DNA of 64,000 nt from Cryptomeria japonica (GCF_030272615.1 NC_081413.1:25290966-25354965); one strand, 5' to 3'. Numbered from the stretch's first letter, positions 1-11,170 are shown. The notes: generated by a model from the sequence alone, not told the origin. Translations and numbers: made by a program.

Positions 1-805
1 TAAAACATCAAGAGACCATTTTTACCTTGCTATTTTACCTTCTCCTTTGATTTGAGCTTGATGAAGTGGATGATGAGGACGCGCCCTTGATGCTCCACTT
101 GATGTGTTGCTTGCTTGATTTGGATGTGGATTGATCTCCTTTGTTCTCAACAAGATAGATTGATGGATTGGATTTAGATTGAAAGAGGATTATGAAGAGG
201 ATGGATGGATTTGATAGAGGATTATGAAGAGGATGAGAGAAGAAATAGGCAGCATGACAATGCATGAGAAGTGGATGATTTGTGAGGAGAATAGGCTCCG
301 ATTTATATATTGGAGAAGGCCAATGGAGGGCCAAGATTGGTTTTATCATGAATGGTTGAGATTGATTTTAGATAGAAGGCATGGATCAAGGGTGCCTTGG
401 GAAAATAAACAGGAATATAAAATTCCTTGGGAAAAAGGGGGGAGAAATTTGAATTTCAAATATGAGGAATTAAAAATTGAGGGATAATGATAAGCATGAT
501 TATGAGAGATTCTAGAAGGATTAATTAGGTTGAGTGGGATTAGGAAAAAGTTATTTGTAGGAATCACATGAACTATTAATTAGAATTAATTAACTGAGTG
601 GGTTTAGAGGAAATGATTATTGGAGGGGACTTTAGAAAAATAGGGGAATAATTAATTTATTTGATAAATTAATTATTGGACAATAGTGACAGGATTAATT
701 AAATTAGATTTAATTAACATTGAGAAGAATAAGGACAACACAATTAAGTTAATTAATTATGTTGACAAACTTAAATTAATTAAATATTAATTTTAGGTGT
801 CTACA
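1..805 (-). repeat. LTR of family A, minus orientation, cut by the window edge
   Basis: Read on the minus strand it begins TGTAGACACC at 805 and matches the start and body of the two LTRs of element A (20739-21693 and 29888-33949): the same AT-rich AATTAATT start, the same block after the TATA box, and the same GGAGCATCAA-type region towards its end. Position 1 lies some tens of bases short of the LTR 3' end. On its right it abuts copia reverse transcriptase coding sequence, and the RT frame stops exactly at the junction, so it inserted into Copia-1. The other half of its TSD lies outside the window. Whether it is a solo LTR or the edge of a full element cannot be told. Confidence 0.88.
296..315 (-). 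promoter_or_regulatory. TATA box of LTR-A within a near-palindrome
   Basis: The sequence CTCCGATTTATATATTGGAG is nearly self-complementary and lies where the other LTR-A copies have their TATA box. The copy at 33543-33562 is a perfect 20-bp palindrome. Confidence 0.55.
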
Positions 806-1748
806 CTTACAGTCAGCCATGTGAAATCTAGAGAGTATATCAAGAGAGTACTTAGGTTGTCCAATAAAGATACCAGAAGGTGACAGAGTGATCTCAATCC
901 CTAAGAAGTAGTGGAGTAGGCCTAAGTCAAACATCAAGAAACGATCATGAAAGACAGTTTTGACTGCCTTGATGCAGGATGAGTGACTCCCTGTGATCAA
1001 CAAGTCATCAACATAGAGAACAAGGAAGGTGAGAGTATCATCCTGCTACAAAATGTAGACATTCAGATTAGAATGGCACTGGGTGAACCCAACTGATAGA
1101 AGGAAGGAGTCCATCTTGGCATACTAGGCTCGAGGGGCCTGTTTAAGGCCATTGAGAGACTTCCAAAGGCAGAAAATAAGTGAAGGATCCTGGATGAACC
1201 CTTGTAGTTGCTCCATATATCTCCTCTTGAACATCAATGTGAAGAAAAGCACTCTTCACATCCATCTGATGAACTTCCCAGTGATGGGTTGCAGCAATAG
1301 CAAGAACAAGTTGGATGGAATTCATCTTGGCATCTGTTGTAAAAGTCTCAGAGTAGTCAACCCTGGGAACCTAGGATAATCCTTTGGCGACCAAGCGAGC
1401 CTTATACTTATCAACCAACCCATCCATAGGAAATTTTTTTCGGTAGATCTACTTGCACCGAACAAGTTTTCTTCCCTTAGGAAGAGGGACTAAATTCCAA
1501 GTATGGTTCATCTCCATGGAATTGAACTCCTCTTGCATAGCAACATTGCACTCAGGGACACCTAAAGATTCTCGAAAGGATTGTGGATCCGAAGCTATAG
1601 CAAAGAAGAGATGTGGAGCATGCTCGAATTGTGACCTTGTTCTTCTCTCATCCGAAGGATCACCAACCCAATCACCTGCTGACTCCAATGTGTATCGAGC
1701 CCAAAGAGGCCCAGTAGCTGGAGAATGAGAAGAATCTAGAGGAGAATC
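806..1748 (-). pseudogene. Copia-1 reverse transcriptase fragment
   Basis: In the element this domain copied genomic RNA into DNA inside the virus-like particle. Read on the minus strand, successive frames give the copia RT landmarks: the entry block WNLVPLPKGRK (about 1440-1500), the QMDVKSAFL block with a degenerate continuation (about 1240-1310), the YVDD catalytic motif (1004-1015), and FDLGLLHYFLGIEI followed by the SGIFIGQPKYS block (about 840-930). The motifs fall in several frames with stops between them, so it is not translatable. It ends abruptly at 805 where LTR-A begins, so the end of RT and the copia RNase H are missing. Assignment to Ty1/copia is firm from these motifs together with the integrase upstream. 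Confidence 0.88.
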
Positions 1749-1749
1749 A

Positions 1750-3064
1750 ACAACCTCTTAATGATGACTAAGAGAGGAAGAAGATGAATCCTCATCATCA
1801 TCATTTGAAGTGGAGGAAGAAGATTCCTTAGAAGAGTCAAGAGGATTAAAATCCTTCAAAGAACTATCATCATGAAGTCGTAATGTCTCCATAGGAATGA
1901 AAGATGGAGAATTGGTAGAAGAAGAACTAGAAGTATCCTCCTCAAAATGAACACTCCTCTCAAAGAAAATCTCATGTGTGGTAGGATGGAGAATCCTATA
2001 GCCTTTGATACCATCTGGATACCCAAAAAATATGCATGGCTTGCTCTGTGGATCCATAGCCTTGTGTTTCTTTGCTGGAATGTGGGCCCATGCAGGAGAC
2101 CCAAACACTCGAAAGTGTTTGACTGTGGGTTTTTGACAATTCCAAGCTTGAAAAGGAGTTATCCCCTTCACAGCTTGATGAGGAACTTGATTCTGGATAT
2201 AACATGCACAGTTGATGGCCTTTTCTCAATATTGAGGTGCCAATGATCTGGACTGAATCATACAATTAACCATTTCCTTCAAGGACCGATTCTTACGTTT
2301 TGCAACTCCATTTTATTGTAGAGTCTAGGGATCTGTGTGATGAATATCAATGCCTTCTGAGATACAAAACTGCTTAAACCTCTGGTTGACATATTCCCTC
2401 CATTATCGGAATGTAGAACTTTGATGGTTTTCCCTGATTGTTTCTCGGCAAAAGCTTTTAATTTCTGAAAAGACTCAAAGATTTCAGACTTTTGTTTGAG
2501 AAAATATACAAAGGTGTATCGAGAAAAATCATCAATGAATGTCAAGACATATTGGGCCTTTCTGAAATAAGGATGTGGAAATGGTCCTACCAAATCACTA
2601 TGTACTAACTCCAAAAGTTCCGTGGCTCTCCATGCTTTGCCTTTATCATTTTTTACTTCAGGATGCTTGCCATGAATGCATCCTTGACAAACTCCATCAA
2701 AAAATCTAATAGAAGGAAACCCTATAACCATGTCATGTTGACTGAGTTGCTACAAGTAGCAGTAGTTGAAGTGGCCAAACCACTGATGCCACAAATGAAT
2801 CACCTCATCTAAGTGAGTGAGCAATGCAAGTAAAGGAGAATCAAGAACAAAGTGAGAAAAGTGATACTGTCTGGACTGATGATCTGCCTTTCCCACTTCA
2901 ATTGTAGACCCATTGTGCATCTCAATGATTACCACTCTATCTGGAGTGAACTCAACCCACTTGCTAGAGCCAGTGTGAGTGATCTGATAAACAGATAGGG
3001 GATTAGTTGACAAAGATGGAACACAAAGGACATCCTAAAATGTTCCTTCACCCACGTCAACAGA
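1750..3064 (-). pseudogene. Copia-1 integrase with GAG-pre-integrase domain
   Basis: This domain inserts the cDNA into the genome. On the minus strand the order is: the end of protease with VPSLSTN and VYQITHTG (about 2980-3030), a GAG-pre-integrase zinc-binding block with LWHQWFGH (about 2765-2790), CQGCIHGKH (2670-2700), then the core with VHSDLVGPF and FIDDFSRYTFVYFL, and LHSDNGG for the second aspartate. The third catalytic position, normally Glu in the NGVAERKNR block, reads Lys (codon at 2298-2300), and the preceding Gln codon is a stop. The C-terminal part (VFGSPAWAHIP, CIFFGYPDGIKGYRI) lies at about 1990-2110, followed by a serine-rich linker. Both defects fit single transitions. Integration activity is lost. 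Confidence 0.88.
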
Positions 3065-4649
3065 CCCTCTAGTGTAGGGGCACCTGTCCATGGAGATGTA
3101 TCATGAAGACAAGCCATATTTTTCTTTATTTGTAATGTTTCATTAATGATTTTAAGGTCACAAAAGACCATTTGTATCAAAACAATTCATGTTGTAAGGC
3201 TTGATGAGCCATTTTGTGCTAAGAGACCTAATAGGTCCTGATAGGGTCAATTGTGGTCAAAGTGTGAAGAAAATCCAAAAAAAAGGTTTGAATTTTGTAA
3301 TTAAGAAAATCTAATCTATTATAACATGTTAGGGGTATCCATGAAGGTTGGGGTCAGGTGTAGTGGTAATTTGTCAAAAATTGTAAAAATTGCAAAGTTG
3401 CAACATTGCCAAAAAGTGCAACAAAAGTGTAAGAATGTAATCCATCGGTCATGAGTTAGTTAGAGAAGTTAGAAGGAGTTGGAAATGGTTTGTAATGGTT
3501 CATAAAACCATGTTTGGTTGAGATCAAGGGGGTTGAGCCGTTTGGAGGGGATTTGACAAAGGTTATCCATCAAACCCTCAAACTATCATAAGGTTTTAAG
3601 GAATATGTGACTGTCATAGAGCCATGGAGGCTCACATTTGATGTAATTTTGATATGTAGATGTGTTTTAATTATAGATTAATAAAATATATTTCATATGA
3701 ATCCTTTCTTATGTATATTTGTGGAGTATTTGGCAAGATATGATTGTTTTTCCAAAAGTTGTCAAAACCCTCCCAAGGGTTACCCGTTTTGGTAAAACCC
3801 TCATAATTTTTGCTTTAACTGTTGAATCTGGCTATAAATTTGACAAAAAATTTATAACTAGGAAATCTAAAGTCTGACTGGATTGATTGTCTTCATGATC
3901 AATATTTCAAAAGTTATTAATGACTATTTGTTACAGTTCATGGTAAAAATCAGACTAGTAAAGGCAAGAATAGGCATGTTGCAACGTTTGGTATGGCCAG
4001 GTGAGGAATCATAATAAAGAAAGGTTGTATGCATTGGAAAGGTCTCTGAATCCTATTTCCAATTCTTTTTGTCTGAATTAATTTGGTTAATAATTGAAGT
4101 TGTGATTTTTTTTGTAAAAGTTGTTTTTAATGATGAAACCCTGAACTAGGGTATTCCATGGCAATAAATAATTTGTTCTCTCATGCTGTGGTGAATGTTA
4201 TGATTTGAAATATTGAATGAAGGTCTATAGGGATGGAATATAACCTTTGAAAGTGGTTTGGGGTTGATTGGTGGCATATGGTGGAAGTAATTAGTAGACA
4301 ATCCTTTAAATTTTGTGCTTATGTTCGAGGGAGTTGTTGTTTCTCGAAGTTTGTGATCAGTTATGCCTTAAGTCTGATTTTGTTTCAACAAAGAGTTCTC
4401 TATTATGTGGAAGGTAATCAAGGTTGTAGGAAGGATATGTTGGGTGATTCTAAGGTCTGTATAATTTCTTATTGTTGGTGATTATGAATGATAAGATCCC
4501 TATTCCTTGAAGGGTAAGGTTATTGTATCAAGATACCTTTGCAGTCCTTGTGTAAAGATTATGTTATTATTGTTGGCATATGCACACTCCAATGAGACAT
4601 TGAAGGTGATTGAAGGTTTTATCATTGATGGAAACTTTACAATCCTATG

Positions 4650-4715
4650 GCACCGACAAGGCATTACATCGGCAAGGCATTACACTGGCAAGGCACTACA
4701 CTGGCATCAGCAGAA
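4650..4715 (+). repeat. Short tandem repeat GGCAAGGCATTACA in LTR-C
   Basis: About four imperfect copies of a 17-18 base unit (GGCAAGGCAYTACAYYGGC pattern) lie side by side. The 3' LTR (about 10480-10515) has fewer copies, so copy number changed after insertion or during reverse transcription. Confidence 0.75.
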
Positions 4716-4836
4716 CACACTCTACACCGGCATAGAGAAAGGAAGTATACCGGCACAGAGGCTGACAAGATTTTTGATATATTACATTTTGTTTATTATT
4801 TGAAAAAATTTGTAAGCTGACCTGATATCATTGTAA

Positions 4837-4863
4837 AATGACATATATATATAAGAAGTCATT
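4837..4863 (+). promoter_or_regulatory. TATA box of LTR-C flanked by inverted repeats
   Basis: Arms AATGAC (4837-4842) and GTCATT (4858-4863) enclose ATATATATATAAG. The 3' LTR has a better version (10642-10668, arms AATGACTT and AAGTCATT), and the solo copy has CTCATA/TATGAG at 22942-22957. Position inside the LTR fits the core promoter. Confidence 0.6.
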
Positions 4864-5375
4864 GTGGGACATTTTGAAAGTAGGAAATAAGGTAGTAAGG
4901 CGAAATTAGGCAAACCTATTATGCGAAATATAGGTTAAGGGGTATATGTAAAGAATAGAGTAGAAATGGGTACTAAATCTAACATTGAAGATGCTATTGT
5001 AAAGCAGTACAAGTTAGTGGATTTGTATAATCCACATTGTAGTGAGACTTCCCATTGAGCAGTGAGCTCTAGGCACTTGGCCTTCTTGCATGTGCAGGCC
5101 CCTTTTTTTGTGAGTAATATTCTCTTATTGGCCAGTAAGAAAATATTGTGAGTCACAAATCCCACCGAGGTTTTTCCCACACCGGGTTTCCTTGTTAAAT
5201 CATTGTGTTATGGTGTGTTTCTTATGTGCTTGCTTTCATTTCTATTTATTGCATTATTTCTTGCATACCGGTACACTGTTATAATATGCTCTACATGTTT
5301 TAAGTTAAGAAATTCTACTCATCGGTTAGATACTGATTCACCCCCCCTCTTAGTATCTGTGGGAATCCTAACAAT

Positions 5376-5388
5376 TAGTATCAGAGCC
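5376..5388 (+). other. Primer-binding site, initiator tRNA-Met type
   Basis: TAGTATCAGAGCC lies two bases after the LTR end and matches the usual copia site TGGTATCAGAGC except for one base. It would anneal to the 3' end of initiator methionine tRNA to start minus-strand DNA synthesis. Confidence 0.85.
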
Positions 5389-5417
5389 TAGTCCTCCATT
5401 TTTAGAAGCCTAATAGC

Positions 5418-6602
5418 TTGAGGAAGATCTTGACACCGGTAGAGATGGAAAATTTGATGAAGCAACTTGAAGCAGCTCTCTCAGACTATGATGCAGAGAA
5501 ATTGAAAAACACCAAACTTGAAGATGATCTAAAGGCAGCTCAGGATATCATTCAGGCACTTCAAGAAAATCTCACCATTGCAAGAAACAAGAGAAGAGAA
5601 CTTTGTGAAAAAATGCAATTTGAGAATGATGAAAAGGAAACTCTAAATGATATGATAGGCAAGTTGAAGCAAGAAAACATGACAACCAAGAATGAAATGC
5701 AGGATATGACTATGAGGTTTTGTAAAGAAATTGAAAATAGAAAGAAGAATGAAGAAGATCTGACTAGAAGATTAAGTGATGCAGCAAATGAAAACACCAG
5801 ACTTAGCTATGAAAATGACCTATTGAAGACAGATCTGATGCATACTCAGAATGATTCAAATGAACTCATGAGATAGAAAGAATTCTTGGAAAGAGAATTG
5901 GATACTGCAAATCAGCACAAAGATAAATTCAAGAAAAGCTCAAAAGAACTTGGAAACTTGTTGAAAAATCAGAAACCTAATGGTGACACAAATGGGATTA
6001 GTTTTGAAGTTGGTGAAAGCTCTGACACTGCAAACACTCAGGATCATAGCAAACCGGTAAGACAACCTAATGCTTATAAATTCAATGGCAAATGATTTAA
6101 CTATAATAAGTATGGTCATAGAGAAAATCAATGTAGATCTATGAATTATCAGAACATCAACACACCCACCGGTCAATGTTCAAAATGCAACAAAGTTGGT
6201 CATAACTCTGAAAATTGCAGAATGAATGTAAGATGTTATGTTTGTGGAAGATATGGACACTTATCTAATTAATGCAGAACTCAAACCAGCATAGGCTATG
6301 GCAAAGCTATTCAGAAGAATAATGTAACTTGCTATGCATGTAACAAGATTGGGCATATTGCAAAATTCTGCAGAAGCAAAGGATCACCGGCAGACAACAA
6401 AAGTCCTAGCTTGAAAGGGAAAGAAAAAGTTGAAGAAGTAAAGCAAGAATTCTCAAAACAATGGATTAGAAATGCATATCTAAATGTTGGAAATACTCCT
6501 CCACTGGTACAACCAATCAACACCCCACCGACAGAACAAAGTATTACTCCACCGGCAGGACAGAGTAGTGCTCCACCGACAGGAAGTTCTTCATCGAATT
6601 GA
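5418..6602 (+). pseudogene. Gag-like protein: coiled coil plus four CCHC zinc knuckles
   Basis: One frame runs the whole length with internal stops (TAG at 5874, TGA at 6093, TAA near 6270) and ends TGA at 6600. Residues 1 to about 210 are Glu/Lys-rich heptad-like coiled coil. Then come four nucleocapsid-type knuckles: the first (about 6094-6135) has lost two cysteines (one now a stop, one Tyr); the second has CSKCNKVGH; the third CYVCGRYGH (with the stop before its last Cys); the fourth CYACNKIGH. The tail is Pro/Thr/Ser-rich. The usual copia capsid domain (UBN2 type) is absent, and the ORF starts only about 30 bases after the primer-binding site, so the N-terminal gag was deleted. Role: RNA binding and packaging, by family analogy. 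Confidence 0.8.
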
Positions 6603-6908
6603 AGAAAGTTACTTTGAGGGTTTAGCAATCTAATGACACATGTGCTATTATTCCCTCGGTTAAAGCTGAGAAGTTGAAAGATACTTCTATACCGGTACAC
6701 ATTTTAAGTGATTACTTAACCGACATGCATTAAATGTGGTAGATGGCGAAGTAAACATTATAAATTAGTGGTTTTAGCTCCATTTCACTTCACTGTGAAT
6801 TCAAACACCCGAAGAGTGTGAAATCTCCAGAACAAAGGCATTTCAAAGCGAAGAAGCAAAGGATTTCAGCATTCATTCATCCCAAGGCAAAAAAAGGTAT
6901 TTATCATC
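6603..6908 (+). other. Non-coding spacer before the long ORF, resembling a 5' leader
   Basis: No coding frame is seen. It contains CATTATAAATTAG (about 6756-6768), an AT-rich TATA-like string about 140 bases upstream of the ATG at 6909, then a C/A-rich leader-like stretch. It may be an internal promoter and 5' UTR acquired with the ORF. That is inference only. Confidence 0.3.
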
Positions 6909-9900
6909 ATGGCATCCACATCTGCACTTGAATATATAGCAAACCCTACTATAGTCGAGGTTATAAAATGCCCTAGGCCCGTATTAAAACTAGTTCCCAA
7001 AGTAGAAAAGAAAGATGATACAATAGGTGTTTTTTCCAAAATTCCAAAAGGAGTTGTTTATGCTAAAGACCCCAGAATATACATCCATTGCAACATAGAG
7101 GAATTAGGAGATGAAGAGATTAAAACCATGTTTAAATCTGTCATATGTGATGAATCCGGTAATGTAAAAGATGAACATAAAATTGTTGAAACCCTAGGAT
7201 TTATAGAAATCCTTAGCATTCCTGAATTTCCCAAGGATGTGATTAGGATAGTTTTAAGCAGGGTTCATGGAGAATTTTTCTGGTTAGATGCAATTCATAA
7301 AATTACCAAGGAAGCTGTCAAAGCAGTGACAGGGTTACCCTCAACCTGTAAAAGGCAAGACAAAACCAAGAAGGTCTCAAACGACCTAGTTACTAAACTA
7401 ACTGGTGCTACATCTGATAAAAGGTCCCTAAGAGTCAATGATGTAACTGACACCAATGTAAGGTTTATCAGCATGGTATTAGGGTATAAGGCAACTCATG
7501 CAAACAGACTCAATTCAGTTTCAAGTTTATGCATTAAGAGTGCTTATGACATGATCAAAGATAATGCAAAGATTGATGTATGTGAGCGGTTGAAGGATGA
7601 ATTAATTAATAACCTAGGCAAGATTAAGAAGGATGAGAAAGGAACTTTTAGGTTTGGAAATCTGCTAGTATGCTTGATGCTACATATAACCAAACAGGTT
7701 CCTAGTATAGGCTACAAAGAAATTGGATTTGATATACCGGTAGGTAAATAGCTAATAGAACTATTCAACAATATGGGAGAAGATAAGGAACAAAATATTC
7801 AAGACTACTTTCAAGCACTTAAGGCCAAAATGAAGAAAAGAATTAGACCGTCACAAAAGATTGTTGACAAATACAAAAAGGAAATCTGTTTTGTGATTAA
7901 AAAGGATGAGATCTGGATGGAAGCAGTCATCCCTAGGACAGTTTGGGTAACAGAGATGGGTTATGAGACAGATGATCTTATCATTGAAACATATGCTAAA
8001 GCACTTCTGGAAGCACCCAGGGAACCAGAGGAAGAAGTCTTTGGTAATGTTGAGACCATAGAGAGTCAAATACAATCCCAGAAGAGAGTGAAAAAGGTTG
8101 AAGCAGTTGTGAGAAGAGGATCTAGACAAGCAAAGGCAATAAAAGAAGATGTACTTAAGAAAACCGACATCACTGAGGATGAGTTAGCAGCTCAACAACC
8201 TGAAACTCACCTATCACCGGTAGGCACATCTTCGAAGAATGACATGCCTGCAACTTTGAAGAGAGTTGTAAGGAAAAGAGATCCCTCACCATCAACCACA
8301 CCCTCACCTAGGAGGACAAGACAAAAACAACAAGCAGTGAGATCTCCGGTTAAGAAGACTACACCTAAGAAAAAGCTAACACCTAAGAGGAAGAAGAGGA
8401 CTCAACAAGACATGGCCCCTCTTGACAAATTGCTAAATGAAATTATAGAGGAAGGAAAGCTAAATAATGTAAAGAAATTGTATGATACTTTTACTGCAGA
8501 TGAAAAAGAACAAATAGAAAACAGTGTTATACTGCACATGGACATGTACAAGAAGTTTTTGTTGGAAGGAGTTGATGAATTACCAAGTGAATTGTTTAAT
8601 AGATTAGAAGAAAGGAGACAAGCAGTAATAGAACTTGACAAAAAAATCAAGATAGAAAAGCTACTTGTTGTGTACACAGTGAACTCACCTAAGGAAATTG
8701 ATGATTTAATTGCTGAAGCCAATCGGTCAGTATTTTCTACTGCACACCGGCACATTGCATTAATGGATGGAAGGATCAATGAGGTAAATGAGGACACAGA
8801 AAATGCATGGGACATATTCCTAGTAGAAAAAGAAAAATAGGAAGAATACATGAGCCCCAAACTAATAAAGGTATATCAGAAGGTAAAGGACAAGGGTAAA
8901 GGTATAGTTGGTGGACCACCTAGTATCAAAGTTAAAGAAAACTTACCCCCACCTCCTTTGATTACTCCACCGGTAATAACAAGAACAACAACTATAGAAG
9001 ATCAATCAACAGTTGAAAGTATGGATATAGAGGATGTCAATCCTAATCCTGAAGTCTTATATACAGTAAATGTTGATACACAAAAGATCAACATTGTGGT
9101 AGACAAAGATACAACTGGTAAGACTGAAATGGCTAGTGAGCCACCGGTAGCTGAGCAAATTGATAACACACAAAAGAAACCTGCAGATGATAACACAGGG
9201 GAATAGGTAGAGACTCAGACTCATATTGAGATAGAGCAACAAACTAAGCAACAGGCTCCGAAACAGAAACAGGAACAAACTCATGTGGAAACAAGGAAAC
9301 CGGCAACAAGAGAAGTAGATAAACCATTGCTTAAGGTAATGCAAACACAAACAGACCTACCAGAGGTCAATACAAGCTTGGTTACTTCCACCACCGGTGG
9401 TATTCAGAATATAGGTTCCTCATCAGCAGGCTTTAAATCAACTAATGTGACTGAAGTACTCTTAGATTCAATTAAGAGGATAACAGATTGTAGTTCACAA
9501 GCCTATAAGGTTATAGATGAAACCATACCAATTTTGAAAAGGCTAGCTCCTAACTGTAACATAGACAATAAAGACTCATTGAGTCAAATTGAATTTTTGT
9601 TCAAATACATCAATGAAAACACAGTGACAATTGAGCAAGTAAAGGAAGAGGCATTGAACGATAAAATGGAAATAGAAAAACAAAAATTCTTTGAAGATCA
9701 GATAAAGAAGTGTACCAAAGATTTTGACGCACTTCTACCGGAACTTTGCAACTCTTTGAAGGAGTTGAAAACTTTATACAAAGATGCTTGCAAAACAAAG
9801 TTTTTGACAATAGACATAGATAAGAAGATGAGAAAGATACAGGATGAGATAAATAAACTTGGAGATAATTTTGTTAACTCACCAGATACATTATCAGTTT

Positions 9901-10211
9901 TTGAACAGCAAATAACAAATTTTGAGGATGAACTACTAAAGTTGGGAAGAGAAAAGGAGAAAATAGTGAATAAGGCAAAGAGTTTAAGGTTAAGACTGAG
10001 TCCAAGATTGGACTATCTAGCATTCATGCGGAAGGAGATATCTGAGGCACTTGTACAAGGACAGAGGACACTGGCAGAGCATATGCAGCACCTCACCTGT
10101 ACAGTCCAAAGGACTGAGACAGCTATCAGAGATAGTAAAAAGTTTATGGAGAGTATAAACTTAATTTTGGCAGATCTATTTCAAATTGTAACTACCCAGT
10201 TACAAGGTTGA
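6909..10211 (+). pseudogene. 1,100-codon ORF of unknown function in a non-autonomous LTR element
   Basis: I do not recognise a named family. A single frame runs from ATG 6909 to TGA 10209-10211, broken only by three TAG codons (7749, 8838, 9204); there is no frameshift. Residues 1-280 look globular, with a helical stretch (ITKEAVKAVTGLP near residue 135) reminiscent of the plant mobile/transposon-associated domains. Residues about 450-505 are strongly basic with SP and TP motifs (SPVKKTTPKKKLTPKRKKR), like a nuclear-localisation or histone H1-tail-type DNA-binding segment. Residues about 505-640 and 860-1100 are Glu/Lys-rich, predicted coiled coil, separated by a Pro/Thr/Gln-rich linker. It replaces pol in the element. 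All three stops would be one C-to-T change from CAG. Structural, chromatin-binding or trans-mobilisation roles are possible; none is shown. Confidence 0.72.
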
Positions 10212-10378
10212 AACTACAAACTCTACTAACATCTTGACAACCTTTGTCATTGATGCCAAAGGGGGAGTAGTGGTATTGAGAAAATTCAAAATCATAGGAA
10301 TCATATGCTCAGGGGGAGCACACATTTTTTTGGATAACACATTTTTGAAATTTCTCATGTGAGTCTTGTCATCAATGC

Positions 10379-10391
10379 CAAAGGGGGAGAT
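10379..10391 (+). other. Polypurine tract of the LTR-C element
   Basis: AAAGGGGGAGA followed by TT lies immediately before the 3' LTR start. The string AAAGGGGGAG also occurs at about 10258-10268, in a similar CAATGCCAAAGGGGGAG context (compare ATTGATGCCAAAGGGGGAG), so a second upstream tract may exist. The tract primes plus-strand DNA synthesis. Confidence 0.85.
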
Positions 10392-11170
10392 TGTTGGCAT
10401 ATGCACACTCCAATGAGACATTGAAGGTGATTGAAGGTTTTGTCATTGATGGCAACCTTACAATCCTATGGCACTAGAAAGGCATTACACCGGCAAGGCA
10501 TTACATCGGAATCAGCAGAACACACTTTACACCAGCACAAAGAAAGGAAGTATACCAGCACAGAGGCCGACAGGATTTTTGATATATTACATTTTGTCTA
10601 TTATTTGAAAAACTTTGTAAGACAACCTGATATCATTGTAAAATGACTTATATATATAAGAAGTCATTGTAGGATATTTTGAAAGTAGGCAATAAGGTAG
10701 TAAGGCAAAATTAGGTAGACCTATTATGCGAAATATAGGTTAAGGGGTATATGTAAAGAACAGAGCAGAAACTGGTACTAAATCTGGCATTGAAGATGCT
10801 ATTATAAAGCAGTACAAGTTATTTGATTTGTATAATCCAAATTGTCGGTCAGTGAGCTCTAGGCACTTGGCCTTCCTGCATGTGCAGGCCCCTTTTTTTG
10901 TAAGTAATATTCTCTTATTGGCCAGTAAGAAAATATTGTGGGTCACAAATCCCACCGAGGTTTCTCCCACACTGGGTTTCCTCGTTAAATCATTGTGTTA
11001 TGGTGTGTTTCTTATGTGGTTGCTTTCATTTTTGTTTATTGCATTATTTCTTACATACCGATACACTATTATAATATGCTCTACATGTTTTAAGTTAAGA
11101 AATTCTACTCACTGGTTAGATACTGATTCACCCCCCCTGCCCCCTCTTAGTATCTATGGGAATCCTAACA
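10392..11170 (+). repeat. 3' LTR of the LTR-C element
   Basis: Starts TGTTGGCATA, ends TCCTAACA and is followed by the target duplication ATTAT. Slightly shorter than the 5' LTR because of fewer short tandem units and a deletion near 10846. The TATA inverted repeat is at 10642-10668. Confidence 0.93.

Larger units (their letters stand above)
4571..5373 (+). repeat. 5' LTR of the LTR-C element
   Basis: Direct repeat partner of 10392-11170. Starts TGTTGGCATA, ends TCCTAACA. By eye about nine positions in ten agree between the two copies. Differences include one or more extra copies of a short GGCAAGGCATTACA-type unit here, and about 17 extra bases near 5041-5057. A conserved block with GAGCTCTAGGC lies at 5057-5105, and a block with CACCGGGTTTCC at 5163-5195. 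Confidence 0.93.
4571..11170 (+). mobile_element. Complete non-autonomous LTR retrotransposon (LTR-C element)
   Basis: Two LTRs in direct orientation (4571-5373, 10392-11170) both start TGTTGGCATA and end CCTAACA. ATTAT flanks the whole at 4566-4570 and 11171-11175, a perfect 5-bp duplication. A copia-type primer-binding site follows the 5' LTR and a purine tract precedes the 3' LTR. LTR ends with TTCACCCCCCCT near the 3' edge recall the SIRE/Maximus copia group. Inside there is a gag-like ORF with zinc knuckles and a 1,100-codon ORF of unknown function, but no protease, integrase or RT. It must have moved with enzymes supplied by another element. Confidence 0.9.

Noticed and set aside
8838-8849. 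Programmed stop readthrough in the 1,100-codon ORF
   Set aside because: The bases after each TAG (CTA, GAA, GTA) differ and do not match the known leaky CAA-type context; simple decay from CAG is the simpler reading.
8402-8860. 152-codon minus-strand ORF
   Set aside because: Shadow of the long plus-strand ORF, Ser/Phe-rich as expected from the reverse of Lys/Glu-rich coding.
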